A stretch of DNA of 64,000 bases from Pseudomonas sp. Tri1 (GTDB taxonomy: Bacteria; Pseudomonadota; Gammaproteobacteria; Pseudomonadales; Pseudomonadaceae), in assembly GCF_017968885.1 (NCBI RefSeq), contig NZ_CP072913.1, positions 3,332,001 to 3,396,000 on the forward strand. The letters are read 5' to 3'. A model generated the notes under the pieces. The model worked only from the letters and a program-made list of their open reading frames with translations, ran no database searches and had not been told where the DNA came from. The position numbers and the translations under genes are program-made. This document shows positions 45,304 to 53,975 of the stretch, one piece after another; position 1 is the first letter of the stretch, and every line of letters begins with the position of its first letter.

Positions 45304-46080
45304 ATGAAAAAAGTCATGACTGCACTGGCGTGCAGCGCCAGCCTGTTCATCGCGGCCAACGCGCTCGCACAAACTGAAAAACCCACCGTTGTCTTGGTGC
45401 ACGGCGCCTTTGCCGATGCTTCAAGCTGGAATGGCGTGGCGAAGATCCTCGAAAAAGATGGCTATACCGTTGTGGCCGCAGCCAACCCGTTGCGCAGCGT
45501 GAAAAGCGATGGCACTGCCGTTTCCGCCTTGCTGGGCAGCATCAAGTCTCCCATTGTGCTGGTCGGCCATTCCTACGGCGGCAACGTCATCAGCGAAGCG
45601 GCCAACGGCCATGCCAACGTCAAGGCACTGGTCTACGTCAGCGCGTTCGCCCCCGAGGCGGGCGAAACCGTCGCCGGGCTCGCCGGCAAATTCCCCGGCA
45701 GCACCCTGGGGCCAACCCTTGCGCCACCGGTCGCACTGGCGGATGGCGGCAAGGATCTGTACATCCGACAGGACAAGTTCCACGACCAGTTCGCCGCTGA
45801 CGTTCCCACCGGGCAGGCGGCATTGATGGCAGCGACACAACGTCCGGTCACTGAGGCGGCGCTGAACGAACAGGCAGGGACTCCGGCCTGGAAGCACATT
45901 CCGTCCTGGTACATCTACGGCGACAAGGACAAGAACATTCCGCCCCAGGCCATGGCCTTCATGGCCAAGCGTGCCGAAGCCAAGGCTGTGAAAGTGGTCA
46001 AGGGCGCTTCCCATGTGGTGATGGTTTCCAATCCGGAGCCGGTTGCCAGGCTGATTGAAACCGCTGCGACGGCGAAGTAA
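45304..46080 (+). CDS. Exported alpha/beta hydrolase
   Basis: A 258-residue hydrolase with a signal peptide ending ALA-QT. The early strand has VLVHGAFADASSW, the nucleophile is S90 in GHSYGG, an acid lies in YIYGDKDKNIP, and the histidine is in GASHVVM. The shape matches small esterase/salicylate-esterase-like hydrolases. AAGGAG precedes the start. It is the third gene of the exported trio. Confidence 0.9.
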   Translation: MKKVMTALACSASLFIAANALAQTEKPTVVLVHGAFADASSWNGVAKILEKDGYTVVAAANPLRSVKSDGTAVSALLGSIKSPIVLVGHSYGGNVISEAANGHANVKALVYVSAFAPEAGETVAGLAGKFPGSTLGPTLAPPVALADGGKDLYIRQDKFHDQFAADVPTGQAALMAATQRPVTEAALNEQAGTPAWKHIPSWYIYGDKDKNIPPQAMAFMAKRAEAKAVKVVKGASHVVMVSNPEPVARLIETAATAK

Positions 46081-46085
46081 CACCC

Positions 46086-46119
46086 CCCGCCGCATTGCCA
46101 GGAAGGGCAGTGCGGCGGG
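46086..46119. terminator. Strong hairpin between convergent genes
   Basis: A 14-bp stem (CCCGCCGCATTGCC with GGCAGTGCGGCGGG, one wobble) and a 6-nt loop, midway in the 55-nt gap between the alpha/beta hydrolase and the molybdenum hydroxylase genes. No T-run, but its strength and place fit a bidirectional terminator. Confidence 0.6.
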
Positions 46120-46135
46120 CAGCCTCATGCACCGC

Positions 46136-48376
46136 TTACGTCAACTTGAACGGCAGTTCACGCAGCGGCTTACCGGTCAGGCTCGCCACGGCATTGGCAA
46201 ACGCCGGGGCCAGCGCCGGCAGGCCGGGCTCACCCATCCCCGTGGGCGGTTCGGCGCTGGGCACGATGTGGACGGCGAACGCTGGCATGTCGGTGATGCG
46301 CGGCACGCTGAAATCAGCGAAATTGCTTTGCTGCACAACACCGTCTTTCAAGGTGACGGCGCCACCGGGCAGGCACATCGACAAGCCCATCAGCGCCGCG
46401 CCTTGTACCTGGGCCTCGATGCTGCGTGGGTTAACCACCAGATTGCAGTGCACGCCGGCAGTCACGTTGTGCAGCACCGGACGCCCGTCCTGTACCGAGG
46501 CCTCGACGACGTAGGCCACCACCGAACTGAACGACTCGTGGACCGCCACGCCCCAGGCGCGGCCGGCCGCTAGCTGACGCTTACCGTACTCGCTCTTGTC
46601 CACCGCCAATTGCAGCGCAGCGCGATGGCGCGGGTTCTGGTCGCCAAACAGCTTCATCCGGTAAGCCACCGGATCCTGCTTGGTGGTGCGGGCGATCTCG
46701 TCGATCAGGGTTTCCATCACAAAGGCCGTATGAGTGGAGCCCACGCTGCGCCACCACAATACGGGGACATTGAGTTTGGGGTGATGGACTGTCAGGCGCA
46801 TCGGCAGCGGATAAGGATTACGCATGCCCTCTGTTGCGGTCGCATCGATGCCGTTCTTGATCATTCCTTCGAACGGAGTGCCACTGACGATGGATTGCCC
46901 GACCAGGGCATGGTCCCAGGCCAGCACCTTGCCGCTGTCGTCAAAACCGATGTGCGCGCGGTGCAGGTGCATGGGGCGATAGTAGCCGCCCTTGATATCG
47001 TCCTCACGGCTCCAGAGTGTGCGGATAGGCGCATCAAGCCCAGCGGCGTGCGCGGCCTTGGCCACTTCGCAAGCCAGCACGACAAAATCGTTGGTGGGCA
47101 CGCCACGCCGGCCGAAACCTCCGCCCGCCGTCTGCACATTGACCTGGACTTGCTCGGGTTGCAGATTCAGGACCCGTGCAGCCGCCGCGCCATCACCGCC
47201 GGGAAACTGCGTGCCGACCCACAACTGGGCGCTCCCCTGGGCAAGTTGCACGGTGCAGTTCAATGGCTCCATGGGCGCGTGGGCCAGGTAAGGGAACACA
47301 AACTCGGCCTGCAACTGATGCGGTGCGCTGGCAAGCGGTGTCATGTCAGCGTCGAACTGTCGTGGCCCGGGTTGAGTGGCCAGCTCGCGGTATTGGATCA
47401 GTTGTTTTTCACTGTCCACTTTCTCGACGTTGGCCAGGTCCCATTCCAGCTTCAGCGCATCGCGCGCCAGCTTCGCTTGCCAATAACCGTCCGCCACCAC
47501 CGCAACGCCTTCGGCGCCGCGGTCCAGCGGCACCCGAAGCACCGCTTTTACCCCTTTGGTTGCCCGTGCCGCGCTGTCATCCAGAGAGGCAATCCTGGCG
47601 CCGAACACTGGCGGACGTGCCACCACGGCGGTGAGCTGCCCCGGTAGATGCATATCGATGCCGAAATCCTGCTGGCCGCTGCTCTTGGCTTTGGCATCGA
47701 TGCGCGTAGTGGCCTGACCGATGATGCGGAAGTCCTTGGGATCCTTGAGCGTGACCTTTTCCGGCACCGGCATGGCCATCGCGGCTTCGGCCAGTTCGCC
47801 GTAGCTGGCTTTACGGCCCCCCGGCCCCAACACCATGCCGGTTTGGGTGCTCAGGCTGGCCACGTCCACGTTCCAACGCGCGGCTGCCGCTGCCAGCAGC
47901 ATGGCGCGAGCGCGGGCGCCCAGTTCGCGGTATTGGGTATAGCTGTTCTTGATCGAACTGGAACCGCCGGTGAGGTGAATGCCTAGATTCGGATCCAGGT
48001 AGGCGGCGTCGCTGTTGCCGTTGCGACTGCGCACCCGGCTCCAGTCGGCATCGAGTTCTTCGGCGAGGATCATCGGCAGGGCAGTCTGCACGCCCTGGCC
48101 GAACTCCAGGCGGTTGAGGGTGACCGTCACCACGCCGTCAGGGGCGATCTGTACGAATGCGGAGGGCTGTTGAGTCGGTTTCAGCGGCGTTGCGGCTGCG
48201 CCGTTGGCCTCCTGGGCCAGGGCCAGGTGAGGAAAAGCGCCGAGGGCCAGACCGCCAATGCCGACAATCTTGAGGAAGCTGCGACGGGGAAGGGTGGCAG
48301 GGCCATCGGCCTGATCGATCTCCAGGCTGTGTTGCAGGGCGCGAGGCAGCTCGTTGGGGAAAAATTCGTTCAACAT
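46136..48376 (-). CDS. Molybdopterin subunit of a Tat-exported aldehyde/N-heterocycle hydroxylase
   Basis: A 746-residue large subunit of the xanthine oxidase family, closest in layout to isoquinoline 1-oxidoreductase beta. The twin-arginine signal RRSFLKIVG ends near ALAQE, so the enzyme is periplasmic. The molybdenum-site glutamate lies in GEPGLPALAPAFANA, and GGGFGRRG is the cofactor-binding loop. GGAG sits 7 nt before the start. The small [2Fe-2S] subunit gene lies 12 nt upstream on the same strand. No FAD subunit is nearby, so electrons probably go to a cytochrome. Confidence 0.93.
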   Translation of the reverse strand: MLNEFFPNELPRALQHSLEIDQADGPATLPRRSFLKIVGIGGLALGAFPHLALAQEANGAAATPLKPTQQPSAFVQIAPDGVVTVTLNRLEFGQGVQTALPMILAEELDADWSRVRSRNGNSDAAYLDPNLGIHLTGGSSSIKNSYTQYRELGARARAMLLAAAAARWNVDVASLSTQTGMVLGPGGRKASYGELAEAAMAMPVPEKVTLKDPKDFRIIGQATTRIDAKAKSSGQQDFGIDMHLPGQLTAVVARPPVFGARIASLDDSAARATKGVKAVLRVPLDRGAEGVAVVADGYWQAKLARDALKLEWDLANVEKVDSEKQLIQYRELATQPGPRQFDADMTPLASAPHQLQAEFVFPYLAHAPMEPLNCTVQLAQGSAQLWVGTQFPGGDGAAAARVLNLQPEQVQVNVQTAGGGFGRRGVPTNDFVVLACEVAKAAHAAGLDAPIRTLWSREDDIKGGYYRPMHLHRAHIGFDDSGKVLAWDHALVGQSIVSGTPFEGMIKNGIDATATEGMRNPYPLPMRLTVHHPKLNVPVLWWRSVGSTHTAFVMETLIDEIARTTKQDPVAYRMKLFGDQNPRHRAALQLAVDKSEYGKRQLAAGRAWGVAVHESFSSVVAYVVEASVQDGRPVLHNVTAGVHCNLVVNPRSIEAQVQGAALMGLSMCLPGGAVTLKDGVVQQSNFADFSVPRITDMPAFAVHIVPSAEPPTGMGEPGLPALAPAFANAVASLTGKPLRELPFKLT

Positions 48377-48388
48377 GGTGGGCTCCGA

Positions 48389-48862
48389 TCAGGCAAGGGC
48401 TTTGGCGGCGTCCGCCACCGCGGTGCGGATACGGGCGTAGGTGCCACAGCGGCAGATATTGCCGGCCATGGCCGAGTCGATCTCGGCGGCGGTGGGTTGC
48501 TTGCCCTTGGGTTGGGCCTTGAGGAACGCCGTCGCGCTCATGATCTGTCCGCTTTGGCAGTAACCGCACTGCGCCACGTCGTGCTTGACCCAGGCCTCAT
48601 GCACGGCAGTGCCGACCGGGTCGCTGCCATTGGTCGCCGCTTCGATGGTGGTGATCTTCTTGCCTTCAGCGGCAGCGATGGGTGTCACGCAGGAGCGAAT
48701 GGCCTGGCCATCCAGATGAACGGTGCAGGCACCACACAACGCTGCGCCGCAGCCGAACTTGGTGCCGGTCATGCCCAGCGTGTCGCGCAGGGTCCAAAGA
48801 ATCGGGGTGCTTGGGTCTACGTCAACCGTGTATTCACGGCCGTTGATATTGAGGGCGCTCAT
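48389..48862 (-). CDS. [2Fe-2S] subunit of the molybdenum hydroxylase
   Basis: A 157-residue iron-sulphur subunit. The plant-type ferredoxin cluster is bound by C38, C43, C46 and C58. The second cluster is bound by C99, C102, C137 and C139 in the C-terminal helical domain. It has no signal and is probably carried out with the Tat-tagged large subunit. It is the first gene of the two-gene operon. Confidence 0.95.
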   Translation of the reverse strand: MSALNINGREYTVDVDPSTPILWTLRDTLGMTGTKFGCGAALCGACTVHLDGQAIRSCVTPIAAAEGKKITTIEAATNGSDPVGTAVHEAWVKHDVAQCGYCQSGQIMSATAFLKAQPKGKQPTAAEIDSAMAGNICRCGTYARIRTAVADAAKALA

Positions 48863-48975
48863 AGGGGTACCAGCTCCAGATGGTTTGGCTCTGGTTAACT
48901 ATAGAAAGCAATGCCTGGAAGCGATTGCATGATCCAGGCGGATTATTGCCTAATCTTGCAAATTGACTGGGGCGC

Positions 48976-49006
48976 CAGAAAAGAGCTACCGATGGCCTTC
49001 GGTAGC
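48976..49006 (-). terminator. Rho-independent terminator of the nine-gene operon
   Basis: Read on the minus strand, a perfect 8-bp stem GCTACCGA/TCGGTAGC (48985-48992 with 48999-49006) is followed by TCTTTTCTGG. It lies 12 nt after the stop of the 1304-residue gene and closes its operon. Confidence 0.85.
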
Positions 49007-49017
49007 GTTTGTTACTC

Positions 49018-52000
49018 TCATGCAACCGCCAGCAAGCCGCTCTTCATCGCGCAATTCTTGATGCTGTTGTACAGGAAGTCGACGATTTCTTGCGCTTCTT
49101 CAACGGTTTTGTCGAAGACTGCAATCAACATCTTCTCCACGTCCTCGGCCGCATAGCCAACAGCCTGGAGGAAGATGGCGGCCTGCTTCCACGCAAGCTT
49201 GAAGGTGTCTCTGAGGATCCTGCCGATTTGCTCGATCCCTTCAATGCCCTTCAGGATGCCCTGATAGACGTATTCCAACCATTTCCTCGCGTCCTGGAAC
49301 AATCCGACAAAGAACTGTTTGATCTTGTCCAGCAGGATGCCTGGGAGATTTTCCAGAGGACCGATGTTGATATCCAGGTCGAAGCGGGCGATGTCATGCG
49401 TGCTGCTGGCCAAGGTGAAGCTGAACGATGCGTTGGCAAATATTCCCTGGTCTGTGCTGCCGAAGGCCAGGTCGGCATTGATGGTGTCGTCGATGGTCAG
49501 CGTGCCGAGTGGCCCAAGATCGATGGACTCGTTGATACCGACGCTGGCCGAACCTTGTGCGTTGATTGAGTCGATACCGTCGATATCGGCCTGCAGGTTG
49601 AAGGTCGAACCACCGAGGGTGGTGTCCTTGAGTTCAAAATGACAATGGTCAGCCCGAATATCGATATCGATTTGCGGGCCGATACCCAGCAGATAAGCTT
49701 CACCGGAGATCATGAATGCGGGCGTTCGATAGTACGGTTGCGGGTTAGTGGCGTCCGAGAAGGTGCACAGCAGCACACTAGGGCCGCCCGAGCCCTGGGC
49801 CCCCGTGAGCTTGAACAGCTTGTCATTGCCGATGACGATTGGCGCCATCTCGACATTGAAGGCTATGCCTTTGTGGGGCATGACCTCGACCTTGATCTGC
49901 TCTCGGATCCACAGAAACTGAATATCGGCAAAAATGTGGAAGCCCTGTGGGAACGTCAGTGTGGCGATGCTGACTTGCTGAGGCACGACGTACAGTTGGG
50001 CCTCCAGCGACACCGAGATCTGCCCCACGTTACGCAGCATTTCGTAGTGGTACATCGTGGAAAGATCGAGCAGGTACCAAATCTGGTCCGGCGTGTTCAC
50101 AATCAACTGGATCTGGCCACTATCGGCGGGCAGGTTAACGCCACCGGCGGCGAACATTTCGCGAATTTTGGCCAGGTCGTAATGGTTCAGGGCATCGTGG
50201 TAGGTCTGCCAATCACTGTCGAAGCTGTGCAATCGACCCACCGCTATCTGGGTGAGTACATCGCGCAGGAAACCGGGCAAGTCCGAGGCAGTAGCACCGG
50301 TCAACTCGTCAAACACCTTGGCCAGGCTGAGGTCGCTGACAGCGCCGGCAACCATTGACTGGCTAGGTTGCACGGTGTCGATGAACACCGCCAAGGCGCT
50401 ATCGATGTCGGCGATATCCAGTTCGGCGGCAAATCCGATCGAAGGTTCGCCTTCGAAGGAAATGCCAAGCTCGAACGCCAAGCTCTTGAGCTTGAATACC
50501 GAGAAGTCGATGGTGCCATTATCGTTTTCAACCACCATGTCGCCCGATACGAATGCACCGTTTTCCACTACTGCCAAGCTGACATCGAAGCGCACCGGTT
50601 GCGACTCGAGGGTGGCGCGAGCGGTGGCGGTCAAATAGAACTCAACCTGTTCGGCCTGTATCTGCACGCCCAAGGCACCACTGAGTGTCACCGAACGATT
50701 GATCACCGTGCTGATGTTTGCGAAGAGCCGTGCCTGGGTGCCGGCATTGGTGCCAATGAATATCCCTGCATTCAGGTCAGTGTCTGGCGAAATGGACAGC
50801 ATTCTGGCCAGGTTTTGCAGGGTCCTGTTTTGCTTCAATTGGGTCTGTGCGTAAAAGTAGAAGCCTTCGTGCAGGCCACCTGACCAAGCTGGAATGGTGA
50901 TCTGCTTTGACTTGATCTGCGGGTTTTGAAACAGGTCCAGAGCCGGGAAGGTGAAATCCGACGTCGTCAGGGTGGAGACGATCACCACTTGCTCGCCGGC
51001 AATGGGAAAGATATCCAGGAATGCCTGGATGGACGAAAGTCCTGGCAGCGCCGACAGCGTGCACAGGGACAAGTCCAGGCCGAGCGCAAAGCCCCAGGTA
51101 CCTTGTTGGTCCAGGAGTTCGAAGGCCAGCGAGCCGGCGTTGGCAACCTCGGTCCCGAACGAAAGCTTGAATTGATCCTGGTTCTTGGTGATCAACAGCG
51201 TCGAGTCGGTGAACGTCAAGTCGCCGAGCCCACTGGGCAGTACAGCTTTGGCGTTACATAACCAGCCGATCAGCCCGTTCAACGTGACTTGGGGCAGGGC
51301 ACCACGCAACGCTAGCCCCTGAGTGGGATCGTAAGACATGGCCAGCGTCAGGTTGTCGTCGAAGACCAGCCCGCCGGCAAACTGAGCCGAGGTCTTAGCG
51401 TTCGCTCCGAGCCCTTTTGACAAACCGAATTGAATGTCCTCGATGGTCAGGTTGTGTGGGCCCAGTGGAATGACCCACCCTGGGGATTCGGCCATTTCGG
51501 TGTAAAAGTTGTAGCCAGCCTGGGCATCGATGTTGACCGATAGCATATCGATCGTCAGATCAGTCGGTGGCTGGATTGACGGCAGGTACTGCGTGAGCAG
51601 CGCCTGCAGCGGCAGCGTCACCGCGTCCTCCAGTTCGCCGGCAATGAAGAAATCAGGATAGCCGGCGCTAACGCGTACTTGGGCGGCGTTACCGATCAGG
51701 AACAACGCCTCTATCGAAGCGGCCGGTGCAGGCGTGATAAAGGGCGTGGTGACATGGAACTCAACGGAGATGGATTGGAGCAAAAACTCATCGCCCAGCA
51801 GTTTCCATTGGGCGTCCGGGATGCCAACGGTCAGGTAGACATAGTCGACGCTAAGGCCGGTGCCCGACCCCGTCAGCGCGATCGCTGCGTCCAGCAACTG
51901 CAGCTTGCCGGCATCATGCAGGGCGTCTTGCAGTGGCCCCGGCAGGTAGTCGATCAGCGTCGAGGTGCCTGCCAGGTCCAGCAGGTCCGCCAGATTGCTC

Positions 52001-52932
52001 AAGGTGAAACCGCTGAATTCTCCGGTGATCACCAGCTTGCGAGTGCCCTTGGGAATCTTCGATGACAGCTCAACGGTCAGGCCGGCACTGGGTATCGTCA
52101 GCGCACCACTGATCGCCATGAATGGCTCATAGCTGGGGTTGTCCATCCACCACTTCGCGCTCAAAGGACTGTAGACCGAGAAGATCGTCTGGGTAAGCGA
52201 AAGTTTTTCGGAAATGGAAACTTCCAGTCCCAGGTCCACGAACAGGCTGATGCCCGGCGGCGAGTTTTGTTCTTTCCATGGGAAATTGTTAACCATCTCG
52301 CGCAACGGCGGCACCTGCACGGAGGGTTCGACGATGCTTCCGCCGATCGCGAAACGGTCGTTGACGTCCAGTAGATGTTCCAGCGCCAGCAGCACGCCTT
52401 TAAGCTCAACGATGCCAGCGAAACCGAGCCCTGCATCCAGCGACACTGGCGCTTTGGTGGAACCCAGGTCGATATCAACGACAGCGGCATCGGTCAGTGC
52501 ATAGAACCATGCGGCGGTCAGCGTGAGATCGTCCAGCACCGACGTCTGGGGAGCGGTGACACTGGAACTGAAGTCGAAGCTGACTGGCAGATCCGGGAAA
52601 CTGTCGGAAAATTTCCAGTTTCGTCCTGTGCCAATCAAAGTGAACACCAACTGGACATTGACGTCGCCGCTTTGCGGGTCGAGCACAAAAGTGGCTGTTA
52701 CGGGAGCATTAGCCACTTGCCGAAAAAGCGAGGCGGTGCCGACGCGCTGCACTGTATTGCCGCCGTCGTCGGGACCGCTGCTCGCATTGGAAATTGTCAG
52801 CGGTTGATTGTCGAAAATGCGCCCGTAAAAATCGGCGAATTTTGTCGTGGTCACCGTACCGGCAACGATGGTTGTCGTCCCGTCCAGCCCTATCTTGAGG
52901 TTCTCGCGAAGCGTTTGGATATCCATGGCCAT
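49018..52932 (-). CDS. Giant 1304-residue repeat protein, last gene of the operon
   Basis: I recognise no family. The protein is dominated by alternating beta-strand patterns for about 1190 residues, then ends in about 110 helical residues (IKQFFVGLFQDARKWLEYV, then AGYAAEDVEKM-like text). Three related segments are visible at about 294-390, 427-510 and 538-615. Each begins with a GE-or-GA strand, runs into a helix (TLSNLADLL, TLPLQALL, TLNGLIGWL) and then a short LP turn and more strands. No signal peptide, lipobox or membrane helix is present. It starts at 52932 (or in-frame 52926) with a weak ribosome-binding site, 30 nt after the EEP gene. Confidence 0.85.
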   Translation of the reverse strand: MAMDIQTLRENLKIGLDGTTTIVAGTVTTTKFADFYGRIFDNQPLTISNASSGPDDGGNTVQRVGTASLFRQVANAPVTATFVLDPQSGDVNVQLVFTLIGTGRNWKFSDSFPDLPVSFDFSSSVTAPQTSVLDDLTLTAAWFYALTDAAVVDIDLGSTKAPVSLDAGLGFAGIVELKGVLLALEHLLDVNDRFAIGGSIVEPSVQVPPLREMVNNFPWKEQNSPPGISLFVDLGLEVSISEKLSLTQTIFSVYSPLSAKWWMDNPSYEPFMAISGALTIPSAGLTVELSSKIPKGTRKLVITGEFSGFTLSNLADLLDLAGTSTLIDYLPGPLQDALHDAGKLQLLDAAIALTGSGTGLSVDYVYLTVGIPDAQWKLLGDEFLLQSISVEFHVTTPFITPAPAASIEALFLIGNAAQVRVSAGYPDFFIAGELEDAVTLPLQALLTQYLPSIQPPTDLTIDMLSVNIDAQAGYNFYTEMAESPGWVIPLGPHNLTIEDIQFGLSKGLGANAKTSAQFAGGLVFDDNLTLAMSYDPTQGLALRGALPQVTLNGLIGWLCNAKAVLPSGLGDLTFTDSTLLITKNQDQFKLSFGTEVANAGSLAFELLDQQGTWGFALGLDLSLCTLSALPGLSSIQAFLDIFPIAGEQVVIVSTLTTSDFTFPALDLFQNPQIKSKQITIPAWSGGLHEGFYFYAQTQLKQNRTLQNLARMLSISPDTDLNAGIFIGTNAGTQARLFANISTVINRSVTLSGALGVQIQAEQVEFYLTATARATLESQPVRFDVSLAVVENGAFVSGDMVVENDNGTIDFSVFKLKSLAFELGISFEGEPSIGFAAELDIADIDSALAVFIDTVQPSQSMVAGAVSDLSLAKVFDELTGATASDLPGFLRDVLTQIAVGRLHSFDSDWQTYHDALNHYDLAKIREMFAAGGVNLPADSGQIQLIVNTPDQIWYLLDLSTMYHYEMLRNVGQISVSLEAQLYVVPQQVSIATLTFPQGFHIFADIQFLWIREQIKVEVMPHKGIAFNVEMAPIVIGNDKLFKLTGAQGSGGPSVLLCTFSDATNPQPYYRTPAFMISGEAYLLGIGPQIDIDIRADHCHFELKDTTLGGSTFNLQADIDGIDSINAQGSASVGINESIDLGPLGTLTIDDTINADLAFGSTDQGIFANASFSFTLASSTHDIARFDLDINIGPLENLPGILLDKIKQFFVGLFQDARKWLEYVYQGILKGIEGIEQIGRILRDTFKLAWKQAAIFLQAVGYAAEDVEKMLIAVFDKTVEEAQEIVDFLYNSIKNCAMKSGLLAVA

Positions 52933-52962
52933 TTCTTCATCAGAAAGCGAAGTTCGCTGGGG

Positions 52963-53904
52963 TTATTCTTCGAGAGTCATGACAATAGGCATGTGGTCGC
53001 TGATGATCTTGGCATTCTTCATTGCCAGCTGCAGCTGCATGCGGGTGACGATCATGAAGGTGAAGCTGTCCATGATTTCCTGGAGGACGACGTTGGGAAC
53101 GCAGACCTTGAGTTCCCAATTGGAGGTGATGCCGCGGATAAATATGTTGTCGTAGGCACTGGCCAAAAAGGCGTCGTCTACATCGCCTCGCTGGATCATT
53201 TTCTCGCGATTGACGATGTCATTGACGAACGATTTCAACGAGGTAAGGGTGGTCTTCTCGCCGTCGAATATACCGGAGAACTTCAGGCTGGTCAGAGGCG
53301 CATAGGTTGCAGCATTGGCAGTGTCGTAGTTGAAGTCGCCAGAGATCAAAAAGGTCGTGTTGCCCGTGTTGATCTCGATCTCTTCGGTCAGATCTGCCAG
53401 CAACTGGATGGTCGCGTCTTTCTTGTGGTACTTGGGTTGGGGGGCATGCCAGAGCAGGCAGTTGAGCTCCTTGGGCTTGCCAGCGGTTTTGGCCTGCATG
53501 TTCCAGAACAGTGGATTGCGGTCAGCGAAGATCACCTTGGTGCTGGCGGCGACTGCCATGTTGCTGACGTTGACGTTTGCATCGTCCCAAAGCAACGCGT
53601 ACTTGTCGGCGCGTCGGGCAAAAGTATGGGCGACTTCAATATTTCGCTGCGACACCTCGTATTTCCACTTGCTCCCTGAACCTACAAGCTTCTTGCGATC
53701 ATTGATGGCCTGGACCAACACTTGCACTGCTTGCTCACCCGTGCCGAGCGTCACCTCCATGACGCCGATGACGTTGGCCTGCATCTCATCGATCAACACG
53801 GCGATCCAGGCCGCGACGTTGACGTTTCGAAAGACGTCCTTGGCGCATTTCCTCGAGGACAGGCTTTCGATATTCCATGACATGTAATCGGCGATTTCCG
53901 GCAT
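52963..53904 (-). CDS. Endonuclease/exonuclease/phosphatase-fold (EEP) enzyme
   Basis: A 313-residue protein of the DNase I/sphingomyelinase/phosphatase superfamily, with the full catalytic set: N11 (SWNIES), E50 (GVMEV), H153 (LLWHAP), D190 and N192 (SGDFNYD), D252 (YDNIF), D303-H304 (SDHMP). Metal-dependent phosphodiesterase activity is therefore likely; the substrate may be DNA, a phospholipid or a phosphorylated lipid. It has no export signal. GGAG sits 9 nt before the start. It is the eighth gene of the operon and follows an intercistronic hairpin. Confidence 0.9.
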   Translation of the reverse strand: MPEIADYMSWNIESLSSRKCAKDVFRNVNVAAWIAVLIDEMQANVIGVMEVTLGTGEQAVQVLVQAINDRKKLVGSGSKWKYEVSQRNIEVAHTFARRADKYALLWDDANVNVSNMAVAASTKVIFADRNPLFWNMQAKTAGKPKELNCLLWHAPQPKYHKKDATIQLLADLTEEIEINTGNTTFLISGDFNYDTANAATYAPLTSLKFSGIFDGEKTTLTSLKSFVNDIVNREKMIQRGDVDDAFLASAYDNIFIRGITSNWELKVCVPNVVLQEIMDSFTFMIVTRMQLQLAMKNAKIISDHMPIVMTLEE

Positions 53905-53935
53905 GGGCGTTCACTCCATGTGAGGGCGATTACGG

Positions 53936-53971
53936 TATCCCGGCGGTGTCGGCGCAGGTTCCGCCGGGATA
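53936..53971 (-). terminator. Intercistronic hairpin inside the operon
   Basis: TATCCCGGCGG at 53936-53946 and CCGCCGGGATA at 53961-53971 form a perfect 11-bp stem with a 14-nt loop, starting 5 nt after the stop of gene 7. No T-run follows. It may protect the upstream message or lower expression of the last two genes. Confidence 0.6.
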
Positions 53972-53975
53972 TCGT

